Notes under the pieces: generated by a model
What the model was told of the DNA's origin: nothing
The model's database searches: none
The model's input: the letters and a program-made list of their open reading frames with translations, nothing else
Translations under genes and position numbers: made by a program
In this document: positions 24,795 through 39,600 of the stretch, piece after piece
Position numbering within the stretch: the stretch's first letter is position 1
Layout of the letters: each line of letters begins with the position of its first letter
Source: Ascarosepion bandense
Lineage: Eukaryota; Mollusca; Cephalopoda; Sepiida; Sepiidae
Length of the DNA stretch: 64,000 nt
Direction: 5' to 3'
Assembly (NCBI GenBank): GCA_037127315.1
Contig: JBBBDQ010001688.1
Coordinates: 2,574,501-2,638,500, forward strand

Positions 24795-27700
24795 ATGAAT
24801 TTTTAAAAATTTATTTGATACTCTTCAGTCCATCAGTTAAACACCATACATGATACACGCTTGGGTGATCGTGTCTCAAAAGAGACATTATTGACTGGGT
24901 TCCCTGCAGTAGGTTGCCATTACTTTCTGCGGTAGACTGGTTCCAAGCTGATATCCACTGTACCACGGTGCACATCTTGATTAATAATAAAAAAAGAAAA
25001 AATCCATTTTAAAAATTTCCTTAATTTCATATCCAAACGGCTTATGGCCATATCACGTTGAATACACCAGTTCTCGCTCGATTACCTAAGTTAAGCAACG
25101 TTGAGCCTGGTCAGTACTTAGATGGGTGACTGCTTGGGAATACCAGGTGCTGTAAGCGTTTAGTGACAGATGTGTGTTGTGGTGCAGTGGATATCGGTTT
25201 GGAACGAGAAATCAGTGAGCCGAGTTCAAATTCTAGTTGAATACCCTGCATTCACTTAAGCACAGGTACCTTTGGGAAAGGTATTAATCCGTCCCTTCCC
25301 TCCAGTTATGGGTTAAATAACAGGGTAGGACTTGGGGACCCTGCCCTTTAAAAAAAAAAAACAAATCCCAATAAATCTTGATACTCAAAAAGAAAAAGTA
25401 TTACTAAACACAAAACCTTATATAAAAACAACAAATTGTTGAAAGAAAAAGGTATTACCTGTAATAAATAAATAAAAATTTAGTTGGCAATAAATGACCC
25501 GCCGAGGTTGATATGCCATAAAAACAAAACGACCAACCAACCAACCAACAATCATATCCAAACATAAACAATGTGTAATTATGAAAAACTTTAAGAGATC
25601 TATGACAAGATAAATTTTATTTGAAAGTATGAAATTGGCTTCACTTGACTGACCACTCATTGTGACCAAGTCGGTAAGGGGCATTGGGCTGAATGGTGAC
25701 TTAACCAGGCTTGATTCCTGCCAGAGAATGCAAATGACACAGAGATCTGAAGGCAAATTGGCATGGCGAAAGAAGCCTTCCAGAAGTTGAGTAAAGTATT
25801 AAGAAACAGGACAATTTCCCTAGAAACAAAGAAGAGAGCACTGGATTGCTATGTGATGTCAGTTCTTTAATATGGCAGTGAATGCTGGACAATATCATCA
25901 AAGATGAGGAAAAACTTGATACAGTACTTTGTTATCCAAGTACTTTTGGTGTTTAAAAGAAAAAAACAAAATACCTACTCTTAAATGAAAAGTTCTAACA
26001 AAGGCTCGAACTTGTAATTCCCTCCGTGCACCTTGCTACCTTTGTCTCAATGAGAAGTTAGAAATTATCAAGTTTAAGTACAAGGATAACTTGTTAAACC
26101 AGAGAAATGAACTTACTGTTCATTGTAAGCATAGTTCATTATTTACTTTACAATATGGGTTGTAATGTTAAGAATTTATGTATACTATTTTCACTGTTGT
26201 CAATTGTGATTTGCCTTTATTTGATGGTGTTTTTGATTTAGATATTTTAATTAAGTTTTGCTAGATATTTAATTTGGTATATATATTTTTTATTAGTGTC
26301 TGGTTTTAACAGTTTGCACTTATGGGTCCTGTTTTTCATTTATTTATTTATAATTTATATATATATATATATTACGGAAATTAACGAAACTTTGTTATAA
26401 ACAACCGACAATTTGAAATGAATTGTTTGAACATTATTTTTTATCGATACTTGTATTTAAGTAGATATTCTGTTTTTTAATTAAACAGTATTATATATTT
26501 ATATCTACCGGCCTGATTATTTACGATAAATTATTACGAAAATGTGTGTCGTTCAGCAGGATTTGAACCTGCGACCCCTATTTACATAGGGGAAGCTACC
26601 ATTTGATCTGGCAACATCTTAGACCTCTCGACCACGAATAGCCTCCAGTCTAAACAAGGTTTTAATCAAGCCTATATAACACAATTTTCGATTCATCGTA
26701 AACAACTATATCTGCTTTGAAATGTATCATAATGTCAACAAATGTAAACATGTTACGGAAATTAACGAATTTTAACGAAACTTGGTTATAAACAACCGAC
26801 AATTTGAAATGAATTTTTTGAACATTATTTTTTATTGATACTCGTATTTAAGTAGATGTTCTGACTTTTAATTAAACAGTATTATATATTTATATCTACC
26901 GGCCTGATTATTTACGATAAATTGTTATGACGAAAATGTGTGCCATCTGGCAGGATTCAAACCTGCAACCCCTATTTACGCTGCCAGATCAAATGGTAGC
27001 TTCCCCTATGTAAATAGGGTTGCAGGTTCGAATCCTGCCGAATGTAAAGCTTCCCCTATTTTTTTTTTTTTTTTTTTTTATCTATACACCCCAAGCAAAT
27101 CAGAAATTGCCACTTGTGCTCAGGTGGGGGGGGGGTTACATAAGAGGTGAGTGATGAGAAAGAGGAACAAGTTACAGGGGAGTTAGAATGAGTATAAAAA
27201 AATGATGGCAAGACAGATGTGAAGAGGGCTGCATGAAAGTAGAGGGGAAAGGAAAGAACAACATGATACAAGGTGTGTCAGGGAAAAGATGTCAGTCAAG
27301 AAGATAAGAGATGGCAATCGACTTTGCATTTAAATTCTTGGAGATTGTAGATGTCAGGGAAGCAAGTATACAAGAGGGAATTCCACAGCGGGGAGGTGCA
27401 AGCAAAGAAACTGATAAAGTAGAAGTTACAGTTATACATGATTGGTTTCACTGTAAAAGGGTGGGATCTTGCCGCTAGTCTAGTAGCTCGACTAAATTCT
27501 TGCAGAGGGGAAACCAGGGAGCTAAGCTCATCAGAGCAGAAGCCATGAAAGTATTTGTAGAAGACAGAGAGAAGCCACATTGCACTGGTGAGAAAATGAC
27601 TGGAGTTGAGCTATTAGGTTGGGATCAACTGCATTACAGATTCTTTGTTGGATTTTGTCAAGAACCCTGAGATGTATAGCAGGGACACCCAACCAGATGC

Positions 27701-29819
27701 GACTGCAGTATTCAATGCATAGGAAGATGGTAGATTTATATACGTGCAAGATGGATTTAGACGAGAAAAACTTTCTGGCTTTAAAAAGGGAACCAATCTT
27801 CTTAGCAGCAGATTTAGCTATGGATTCAATGTAGTCATTCCATTTGAGGTCGGCTGATAGATTTAGGCCTAGGAGGTGCAGTGTTTTGCTTTTAGGGAGA
27901 CTAGCCTGATCCATTCTGATGTGGGGTAGAAGCAGTTGTCTATGGTGGTTAAAGGATAGCAGCTTCATTTTGGAAGCACTAAAATTTACAAGCCATTTCT
28001 TACCACAATCCACCACAGATTGAAGGTCATTTTCAAGATCAGCAACAAAGTTTGCTTTGTTAGCCTTGGTAGATTTACCATGGAGGTGGGAGTAAATTGT
28101 TGTGTTGTCAGCATAAATGCCTACTTGGGATCTGATTACATCAGGGAGATTGTTGAAGATCAGAAAAGGCATAGGACCTAGAATAGAGCCTTGAGGGACA
28201 CCCATGTTCGTATGATAGTATCTGGAAGCATGCCCATTCAATACTACCTTCATTTTATGACTTGAAAGGAAAGACTAGATTAGGTCAAACAACTGTCCAG
28301 TTATACCATAGCCATGTTGCTTGTTTAGAAGGCCAGTATGCCAGACTGTCAAATGCTTTGGAGATATTGAGAGTAATAGCCCAAGCTTTGCCATTTTTAT
28401 TGAGAGCCTGGTATATATACGCTGTGATGGTTGTTAACATATCAGCAGCAAACCTGGTGAAGTGGAAACTATACTGTTTATTGGAGAAGAGGCTGTGAGA
28501 TGTTGAACCACTTCAGCATTAATAATAGCTTCAAGCACTTTGCCAAAAATCGGTAGGAGGCTGATAGGGCAATTATTAGAGGGGTATGAGGGTTCTCCAG
28601 AGTTAAATACAGAAACCACAGAGGAGGACTTCCAGCAGGCAGGGAAGTGAAAGGCAGTAGTTGTAGAGTTTGGGGATGACAGGAGAGTTCAGGGGCACAT
28701 TTCTTCAGGACAATGATTGGGATTCCATCACCTCTGCTCACTTTATGGGGGTCAAGAGGGGAAGGTAACCAGGGATATAGAAATCATAGGAAGGAATAGA
28801 GGGTCAAAGTTAGTTTCACAGAGAGCTAAGATGTCAGGTGAGTTTACTTTGATGAAGGATTTAATGCAGCAAAAGCTGGTACAGATACCACGGACTTTCG
28901 AGAAAGAGATGTTAATAGGTTTAGGTGATTTATGTTGAGCTGGTTTAGTTTTAGTTCTTATTTAATTATATATTATATTAATTATTACTTTAATTATACT
29001 TTTTTAAGTTGTTGGTACAATAACTTATCATAATGGTGTTCTTTGTTGAATATTTGGTGCAACTGAGAAATTTTGGGGAAGTGTTTATCAAGTAACTTCA
29101 AAAACATTATTGCCATAATTGTTTTCACTCCTAAACTGAAGTAGGGTTTGAATCAAATAATGTTTGTTTCTCTTTTGAATGTTTTCCATCCGTTGAATCA
29201 TTTGGGTTTTAAATTCAAGTCTGGTTTTATGCCACTCTTTTATTAATGATCTCTCATACTTTTTTTCTTCAAAAATATCTTTACTTGAAGAATTTCTAGA
29301 TTGCCAGCATTCAATTCTTTTTGAACAAGTTTGATCACAGTTGGGGGGTTGATCCAGCATTTACATAATGAAACTTGCTGTTTGGTCTTGTGTACAGGAA
29401 GACATTACTAGTTTCTGAATCCAATTCCACATCCAAGTATTGGACCACTTTCAAATTTGTATCTATCTCAATATCAAAACTGAGGTTTTTGAAGAGTTTG
29501 TTTAGCTGTTTCCTTATTCTGCTGTTCACTTTTCTTTTAGATTGCACCACCATTGATCCATCATCTGTGTATAGGCCATGGTCATATATATATATTGTAA
29601 CAAAGTTGTGGAACTCATAGGTTTTTTAACCTGCTGTTCATGCATTTACTTTTATAAAGAGTGCTCGATACAAACGTAGAGCATTATATTGTAATAGTGA
29701 TAATTTTCATTCCAACTTCTTCACCCGATTCGAGGCAACCAAAGAACAAGGTTAGCTTTGAAACGCAAAAGTTTTTGTGTAGTGATACTATGAATTTATA
29801 AACCATTATAACAACTATT

Positions 29820-29862
<43 letters not shown>

Positions 29863-32800
29863 TATTTTATTCATTTTACTTAATATATAGGAGCCATCAA
29901 TTTGAACGCCTCTGTACTGTCAAGCAAACTTAAGACATCAAATCTAACTTTTTCTTTAGTTTTTCTTTTTTGTTACCCATATTTCATTGTTGTGGAAAAT
30001 AATTGATTTTCTACAATGTAGAATAATTTCTGCTTGCTCAGGTGTTACATTAATGAACTTCTTAATAAAGTTTAAGGCTTCAGGTAGCCCCTATTCAGAT
30101 ATGCGGGCATAGAAAGCCTTTATATTGTGTTTAATAAACACGTTTTTTTTTGTTGTTTTTTTTTTTTTTTTTATATTCTTGTAACCTATATATATATATA
30201 TATATATATATACACTCTTTTGCACTTTTCCTCTAGTTAGCCTGTGTTGTTATCTGCGGCAAATAACACATTTTTTGTTGGTTTTTCTGGCTTATTTTTC
30301 CCAATTCGGTTTATGTTTGGTTAATCATGCAAAATGATGGATTGTTTGGAAAATCTTAATACAAATGTTTTTTATTGACAATAAATTCAATTTAAGTCTT
30401 TGGTATTTTCTAGTATGAATCACATACTATATATGTATTGTTGATATCATCCACTTTTGGTTTGGCTTTGAATCACTGTTTCTTCAGAAAAGGACAATGA
30501 AAAAATAATCTGATTTTATCAGTAGATTAGTAACCATTTTTCTCTTACCATTTTCTAACAAAGAAACTAAGGTCTTCCTCTCCTGCAATTAGCCTTGTGC
30601 CATACTTAACCAAGCTCAATAAATAAGTTACTTTTTGATAAATTACTTCATATCTTTTTAACATTTGCAAATTTAGAATGTTAGCCATTTTGATTAAGTT
30701 TAAAAACGCTTTGAATTTCAATTAATTCTTTAAAAATATTTTTTTACCTTTCCTCATTTTCAGGTTGTGAATAAAACATTTGATGTATCCCATTTTCCAG
30801 CTTTATTAGGGTCCCTCGGGATGTTATCAGTGAATGATAAAGCTGCTCGGCCATTCAGTGAATTTTACCCGGTGATGCTTGAAGGACAAATATGTGGCTG
30901 TGTTCATGAGAACAAAGTGACATCTTTTTGTGAGCAACTTCGTTATTTTAAACTTCAGGATACCAAAGAGGTAATGTTTTTAGTTTTATTCTTTAATTAA
31001 ATGATGAAAGTTAATTATTAATTTTGTTTCATACGTTGGTATATTTTTTAACCTAATATTCTCCCTTTCCAATTAACTTAATTTAGTAATTGAAATAGAT
31101 TACATAGATTGAACATTATACAATGAAGATTTTTGATCGAAATTCAGTTGATAACTACATGTTCAACTTTAGATTTATTGATTTACCTTTATAATCCTTT
31201 GAATTTAGTGACCCCTCAAAAACAATAATTGAAAAAAAAATTCATGTAAGAAATTTGTATATTATTAAATCTAATACTACTAGTGTAATAAGAAACAAAA
31301 AGAATAAGTTGAAAGAAATACTTTTTTTTTCTTATATTGTTAGTTCTCTAAATACAAGGTCCAAGGGTCACACAAGGTAGAGCATTATTGTTGTAAGGGA
31401 AGGGGAAGAAGAGAATAAGTGCACATTATGAAATGTAGGATTGTTTGACTCTGGACTTGAAAAAACCAAGATTATAGTTATCAGAGAAGCATCCACTTGG
31501 AACTTTGTTCCGCAAAGTAATTGTTTTGGGGAAGAAGCTAAGTGGAACCTCCTCTTTATCAAAGGAGCATGAAGGTGATGCAGGGTGATTTGCAACCATG
31601 AATATGGCATGGTGGGCTCTAGCTGTGAATGTTCGATCTGATGGAACTTAAGAATATAACTTAGAACATCTGCTATTGTTATAGCAATAAAAGTAGTGAT
31701 TCATCTGGGAAATAAGGGGTTGCAGGCAGAAAATAACTCATTACCCACAAGGCTGGGTAAGTGGTTTTGAACTCTGTTGAGGCTTGACAGTGAGGACTTG
31801 GCAGCATCAGCCCAGTACTCCATTGTTGGTCTGATCTGACTCTTGTAAACATAGGGTGTAGCAACAGTATTTTCTGGTGTAATTCAAGGAACTGACCATT
31901 CTTTCAGCACCTTTTGTGATGGCACAAATATGTGTTCCACTTGAGGTCAGGAGTGAGCCTTAAGTCCAGTAGGTATTCGAGGAAAAGAGCTTCATTGAGG
32001 ATATCACTACTCATCAGGATTGGTGCCAGTTTAGGTTTTGCTTGGTGGTGTTGAAATGTTAGTAATTTTGATTTGGAGGTATTAAATGGTACCAGCAAGT
32101 ATTTCCCTTTTTGAGCTGTGAGAGTTAGGTCAGAAGAAACATCAGATGCCAAACCCTTTGGTGCCATCTGCATATATATTTATTAAGGATCTGAGAATGT
32201 TCTTAGGCAGAGGAATAATATAGAGTAGAAAGAGGGTAGGGCTAAGGAGAGCCTTGAGAGATGCCAACATTAACCTCATATGCTAGAGAGGATCTAGTCC
32301 TTAACAACTTTCATAGGCCTGCCTTACAGGAAAGACTTGATAACTGTGAAGACTACCTTACTGATTCCATAGCGGGTTAGTTTAAGTAGTAATGTCATGT
32401 GTCACTCCCTTGTCAAAGACCTTTGAAATGTCTAGGGTGATCACTCTCGAGTTGTTTTTATTATCAAGCACTTCACTGATTCTATGCATGTTAATAGTTA
32501 AGAATCAGAGTTTTTGTGGAAGTGTTCAACAAATTCTTTGTTAATGATATCTTCCAAAAATTTCCTTAGATCAATATTTTGATGTGGCCAAGATCTCTCC
32601 TGCATTATTGTACACAAAGCACACACAAGACATTTTCCATGCTTTCTTAAGTCAGCGGCTAAACAGCTTCTCCAAGATAGGAGACAGTTTGGCTCAAGGT
32701 TCTTATTTAGACTAGTAAAGGCTTTTGACCAGTCTGGAAACCTCCCATGCTGATATGGATATCACAAAGCTTCTTTTCTGGGAGGTAGGGAAAATCAGGT

Positions 32801-35800
32801 AAGGAATGGTCTTTGTCATCTAACCTATACAGAAAAACCTTAGGCTTATCTGATGAGAATGAGATAACCATGAAGCTATTTAAAATGACTATTGTGTATT
32901 ATGTTTATGATTTTCAAGAACTGGCACGATCCAAGTTTTTTGTTTTTAGACACAGACTGCCTGCATACAGCTTCATTTTGCATTTACAAGGACTCTCTTA
33001 ATCAGTAATTGAGCAAAATTCTTAATGAGGTAAGGCTTCTGCTACACTATTTCCTCTGAGAGAGACAATACTAGTGGTTATGGCATGCCAAGGTTGCAGC
33101 ATATTTAGACATGTTCCAGGGCTTGCTATTTGCCTTTTGCTGGTATTTACTAGTCAAAAATAAATTATAATTCACAGAGTTTCATGTAAGAAATTTAAAT
33201 CTTATTACATTTAATAGTATTAGTTTAATAAACAGCATGAGAAATAAGATGAAAGAAATTCTAATAAAAAATTAATAATAATTGACAAAGCTTCATGTAA
33301 AAAATTCAAATCTTATTACATTTAATAATGCTAGTAGAATAAAAAGCAAGAAAAATGAGATGAAAGAAATCCTTTTCAAAAATGAATAATTGATAGAGCC
33401 TCGGCTAAGATTCAGGTATTCTGGATATTTTTACATATCATACAATCTTGTTTCCATATTTCAGGTCCCTGAGTTATTGGAGATTTGCCTAGTTCCAAAA
33501 ATGGACAGTGTCAGCCAGTATCCAGGCGTATATCTATTTCATAGCCGTGATCGCTTGATTCGACCTGTGCTCAACCTGGCACTAGAAAAAGTTGAATTCA
33601 TTGGAACATTTGAACAAGTCTACATGGACATTGCTGTCACTGCTGAGGGCATATATAAAGGAGTAAGTCATAGAGAGGTTTACCTATTTCCCGGTTCACA
33701 CTCCTTTCTTGTTGTTTCCTGTACAGAAGTTGAGGTTTATCTCTTGTTTCCTGCCTAGGATTGGGTTCCTGTTTTTTTTTTTTTTTTTTTTTTTTTTTTC
33801 ACTTCCAGTAAACTGTTGCATCTTAATGACATTATCACCTAGCTTCAGGCAAAATGATTCAAAATGATTGGTCACCTCTTTGTAACATAAGCTTTATCAA
33901 TCTAATCTTACAGATTATATCTATAAGGGTTACTCCAAAAGTAATGCCTCTTATTTTATCATGTTGCCTCATGGCAGCAGAGGTGGATGTTGATGGTTTG
34001 ACATTGGAAACTAAACCCTCTTGTCAGTAACCCTTTTTTTTTTTTATTTGGTACAAACAGCAGAAAATGTGTGGGTGGTGTAATAGATATCTGCATAGAA
34101 TGAGAAATCAAAGAACTGAGTTCAAATTCCAGTTATGTTCATTGCATTCCCTTACATGTAAATACCCTTGGGAAAGATATGAAACCATCACATCTCTATC
34201 CAACAATGGGTAAAATAGTAGAACCTGTATCTGAAAAAATTGTTATCTCCAAAAAACTGTTAATACAATATTCACTTGCAAAAAGAGAACTATTTTCACA
34301 ATCCAAGAACTGTTTTAGCTTAAAAAAAACACCAAGTGTTGAGAAGCTGTAAAAAATCAAATCAGTTATTCAATCAATAGATAGCAATCTGGTAAAATTG
34401 CATCTGACATGAAAGTGTATAAAGCAGAGGTAAATCATTGAATTCTATGAGGATAAAATTGTACTATTTGACATTCAACAAGACTTGCTGAAATATTCAT
34501 AGAAACCAAATGGTGGATGTGAACACAATTAAGCAGTGGGTAATGAGTTTCATCAATCTAGGTGGATTATTACTGTTGTCAGTCTATGAAATGAGGATTG
34601 CCATGAAAATGCATTGTGCTGACTTAATAAATGGTGGAATAAATAATATTTTTGGAACTGAAAATTTGCTCTACACAACTACTTTTCTGTGTCTGTTGAA
34701 GTTTCTGTAGAAACAGGAAGTATTTTTTTCAGCACTTGCTTTGCATTATAATGTTTGATTCTCACTAAGTGTCCCACATTTCTATTCTTGTGTCAGATTA
34801 ATGTAATCTTGGGGTTCATTTTAAACGGTTGTTCATTCGTTTTTGTGGTTACTGTGGAGCAATGGTTACATATGATTGGCAAAATGCTCAACAAACACAA
34901 CATTCTCAATAGGAAAAGGAAGAAAAAAGAACAGGGCAAAATAATACTAAGCAAACAGTATATGTACTAGTAAAAAATAGCCAAACCAACAGTAATAAGC
35001 GGAAAAGTTTGAAGTAAGAATTGTGTTCACCTGCAAAAGGGATACAATCAAGTGATTATTTTTCGGACTTCAAGACATAGAACAAAAGAATATGATGGAT
35101 GAGACTGAGAATTGCTTCGTCCCCACCTTTTTTTTTGTTGTTGTTGTTGTCGTTGCTAAATGAAAATCATTCCAGCATGCATCTGTAGGATTTGTCTCCA
35201 TATTTTGGGAGAGAGGTGTTATTGGCAGTAATTTTAAAATGTACAACTTGTTGAGAATAAAGTTGACAGCAATGCAGTCTCAAAAAATGCCCAATTTTTC
35301 CGTGCTTGAAAGTAGGGCTCTCAAGCAACATCTGATGTGACTGCAAAATTCACTATGTGAGAAGCAGACGTGGACTCATTGAAATATGAGGGAAATTACA
35401 AAACTAGTAAAAAAATTATATAACTTATATATATTGATACTATATTTACTTACCAGTTTTGTGTATTTTCAGGTTAATACCATTTCTCATATAATTTGAG
35501 GAATACAGTCATCTGGTATCAATTAAATTCTACTTAGGTTTATTTCTTTTTCATTTCTTTGCATTTGAATCTGAAGAAAATAGGATTACTTTGCATTTTG
35601 TGTGTTTCCAGTTTAATTCAGTTTCATTGCCTATACCAGCCTCTCCCAATAGTAGTACACACCTACTGTTTGTATTTTCTTTTTGCCAAGATTGTCTCAT
35701 GTTCTTTTTTTTTTTTTTTAATGGCATATGGGTCATTTAATGTAAAAATTTAATTTCTTTGTGAATTTTAATTTTTTTCATTTATTTACTTAATTTTTTC

Positions 35801-36582
35801 TTTTCAATTTACTTTTTCTTTTCAATTTACTTTTTATACTTTTATAGTGTTTTCATAGGATGTTCACTACTTGCCCACAGCTGAGACTTTAATAGGTGTT
35901 ACCATCCGAGGTCAGGGTTGACCTTGAAACAGTAATTAAGAGGTGGTTCCACACTCCTCAAAGCCTCCTAATGAGAGACCTTACTGCTGGATATAGTTTG
36001 TCAGACTCAGGACAAGGTTTAATTTGTAATATTAGAGTAACTGCCCATATTTTGCAAGATAAAATAGTTGCTTGATATTTCCAAAATGGATTTTTATTTT
36101 TAATTGTAATGATTTCAAAGACGACTTTATTTTGTTTTTGCAGATTACAACCCACATAGAATTGAAGAAAAAGAATATGTTGAGTTTTCTTGGAAATCTG
36201 ATTCCATTTTCAGACTTTAACCAAAGTCCAAGAAATATGTACCAATGCCAGGTAAATGCAATTAATATATATTAGCATTATATATATATATTATATATAT
36301 ATATTATATGTGTGCAAAAGTTTGCATGATTTTTTTTTTCTAATGTTTGAGAAAAAAGGCTTTCTGCTTGGTATTCAGTCTATTGTTTTCAAAAAAGATG
36401 TTATGAAATCTTATAAACACTAAATAAATAAGATTAGTTACCATTATATGTTTTTGATGAAAAGCAACTAAGATTAAAATGAAAGAAAATGTTATCAAAA
36501 ATTTAATTATTATTGGAAAAGTTTAATCTTACAAAGAAAGATTGCCACCACTGATATTGCTAGTGTACAAAAACAAACAACA

Positions 36583-36618
<36 letters not shown>

Positions 36619-39600
36619 ACTTTTCTTTTTTTTTTATTAAGAAAAAAAAAAGTGAATGAATTTAAGGGTTAGATTTTATTTGCCATCAACAGATATTTTG
36701 GTAGCACATATTGAAAATAAAGAATAGTCTCCAGGCAAGACTTGTATCCTTTTTATTTTGGGGAGAATGCCAATGTTTGGCAGCTGTTCTACCAAGGAAG
36801 CTCCCAGAGCTTTGGGTGGGGATAAATAGGTTTTAGGGTCAGATTTGATCTTCTGCCAACTATAAAAGCTCTGGTAGCACAATCATTAGCGCAGCTGCCA
36901 TGCATCAGCAGGCCTCTCAGAAGAATGGATAAGAGTTCAAATCTTGCTTGGAGACTATTCCTAATTCCTGATTTGCATTGTTTATTCACTGCAATAGACT
37001 AACAATTTAAGTGAAATTGTGATGAAATACAAATCATGCTAACCATTTTGGATGAAAGAAATAACCAAAAATAAAAAAAAAAGATTTTTTTTTTTTCTAA
37101 CATCTTTCAGATGGGAAAACAAACTGTTGGAATGACACCACATTCACTTTCTCACCGCAGTGATTTCAAAATATATCGTCTGCAAACTCCTCAAAGCCCA
37201 ATTGTACGAAACATCTTGTACAATGAATTTGAAATGGATGAATACCCACTTGGCACCAATGCCATTGTTGCTGTGCTTTCTTATACGGTAATTAACCCCT
37301 TATTTGTGAAATTCAATGTGTTACCAGCTGAATATTTTAATTCCTTTAACACATTCTCAGTTAAATTTTGTAAACTTAATTTTGCTTAATTTTTAAGTTT
37401 AACAATTATACTATTAAAGTATATTGTAGTTAAGAAAACTAGTTAAGTATTGTGAGGGTCATTTATTTTAATAAAATAATTTTTAAGTTATATTAGAGCA
37501 TAAGTTATAAATGAAACATTGTGTTTTTTTTTTTTACAATATACTTTAATATATCATAGTTACTTAACCCTAATTTTAACATAAACATTCCAGCCACTTT
37601 ACCCATGAAATAGTTTAAAAAAAAAAAAAATCCAACCTGCTGTTAAAAATTGTTTACCTATTTAAGTAATGTGTGATCCCACTATGTACCTTACTCAAAC
37701 AAAATTATCTTTAAAATTTAATTAATTACAATGTTTTAGTTATAACTTATACTCCAACATAATTTTAAAAAATAAAATGACCCACACAATACTTAGTTAT
37801 ATTGTATTAAGAACAACAATTATGTATACCATAATTATTTAATCCTAATTCTGACCTAAACATTCCAGCCCCTTTACTCATGAGATAGTAGCAAAAAAAA
37901 AAATCTATTCAATAAAAAAAATAAAAATAAAAAAAACCTAAAATCCAACCTCCTGTTAAGAAATTGTCTACTCATTTAAAAAATCTATGGTCCCACTATG
38001 TATCTTATCCAGACAAAATTAAAAAGGTGACATCTCTAGACACCAATTCATCTTGCGCCCTTCCATAACACAAATGTTAAAACTCCATGGTTACATAATT
38101 CTCATTTTTGATTGAACAATATTGACACACCTAAAGCAGTTTTCTCCAACTGCCACTCCTTAATTTTCTAAATAACCATGAATTCATCTTTTAAAAATAA
38201 ATTTTCACCATTTATTTTAACATATCACCTGAAGAACAGTATTCTACTGAAACATAAAAATTTTTCTGTAGTTATGTTTTTATAAACCATTGTAATAACA
38301 AAATTACAATATATATAATCTCGATACCATATTTATTTTATTTTTTTCAGGGTTATGACATGGAAGATGCTATGGTTTTAAACAAAGGTTCAGTTGAACG
38401 AGGTTTTTCACATGGAAGCATATATAAAACTCAGGTATGTACTTTAATAATTGTTACTCGTGTCTAAAATAAAATACATTATTGATGCATTTTCTGTGAG
38501 TCATTGTTAAAGCCTTTTCTTAGACTCACTGAAAGCAGCTTTTTCTTAGCTAATCAGGAAGGAAGAGAAACAACTCCTAGACAGCTGAAGAGATAACAAA
38601 GAATAAATCATCCGAGGTTTGATGACCTGAAAATGGCACTCAGGTTTCAAGACCAGATGGAGGTAAAATCATTTTTGGTAGACTGACAATGCCCCACTCA
38701 GTACAAGAATATTAATTCTACTGCTCTTCATCTCCAACTCTTTATGTAGAAAATGTGGACATAAGGATCAACACTGCATGGTAACTGTCAGTTCTATGCT
38801 GCAAGCAATCTTTAGACCATGTATCAGTACTCTTTTAACACAAAAGCAACCATTTTTGTTATATAGAATATAGCATAAATTCCGCTCCCCCCCTTCTTCA
38901 TGCACCAATTATTTATGCTGATTAACTGTGATTCCAAGATTTCAAACTCTTTAATATGACCTTGTGTCAGACTTCTTTTTTTTTTTTAATTAAGATATTT
39001 ATTTCAAAGACTTTTGTTTCAGACTATTGATTTGAATGCCGAAAACAGATCAGGTCAATTTAGGTTTGGTAAGTAATTGTTTCACTCACAACCAATAAAT
39101 TGTAACCTTTAAATTTGATGTACAGCAACAATTTTTAAATAATTTCATAATTAATTTCAATGATAAATTTCAAATAATCTAACATAATAACTGGAGATAT
39201 TTTTATTTCAAAGACAATTTTGTGTAATTTTCACAACATATGAAACACTAACAACGTGCTTACTGTGTTCAGAACATAAAATATGCACACGACTCTACAA
39301 ACATAAGTAACACTACATATATTCAGTTACATGTAAAATAAAATCCATCTTGAATAATGGCTAAAAGTATAACTGAAAATGCTTGTAAAAACAAAACATT
39401 TGTACAATTTTTATATAATTTATGTTCTGAAAAAAAAAAAATAAGATCATATGAAAAATTATATAAAAAAACTTAACCTAATACCTTATTTGTCATTTTT
39501 AATGAAACTTGCATAAGAGAAACATTGCTGCCCAAATACTATATATATATATATATATAAGGAAAACTCAACACGTCATTTAAATTGGTTATAAACTATA

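Noticed and set aside
26548..26645. Functional serine/leucine-type tRNA gene on the minus strand
   Set aside because: The acceptor arms do not pair, the anticodon loop lacks the usual U33, and the head is followed by a repeated 180-bp body. Treated as a SINE head.
36676..36989. Overlapping minus-strand frames after exon 8, with a tRNA-like 'ggtagcacaatcattagcgcagctgcc' segment
   Set aside because: The tRNA-like resemblance is limited to part of an A box, with no matching B box or structure. The frames show no family similarity.
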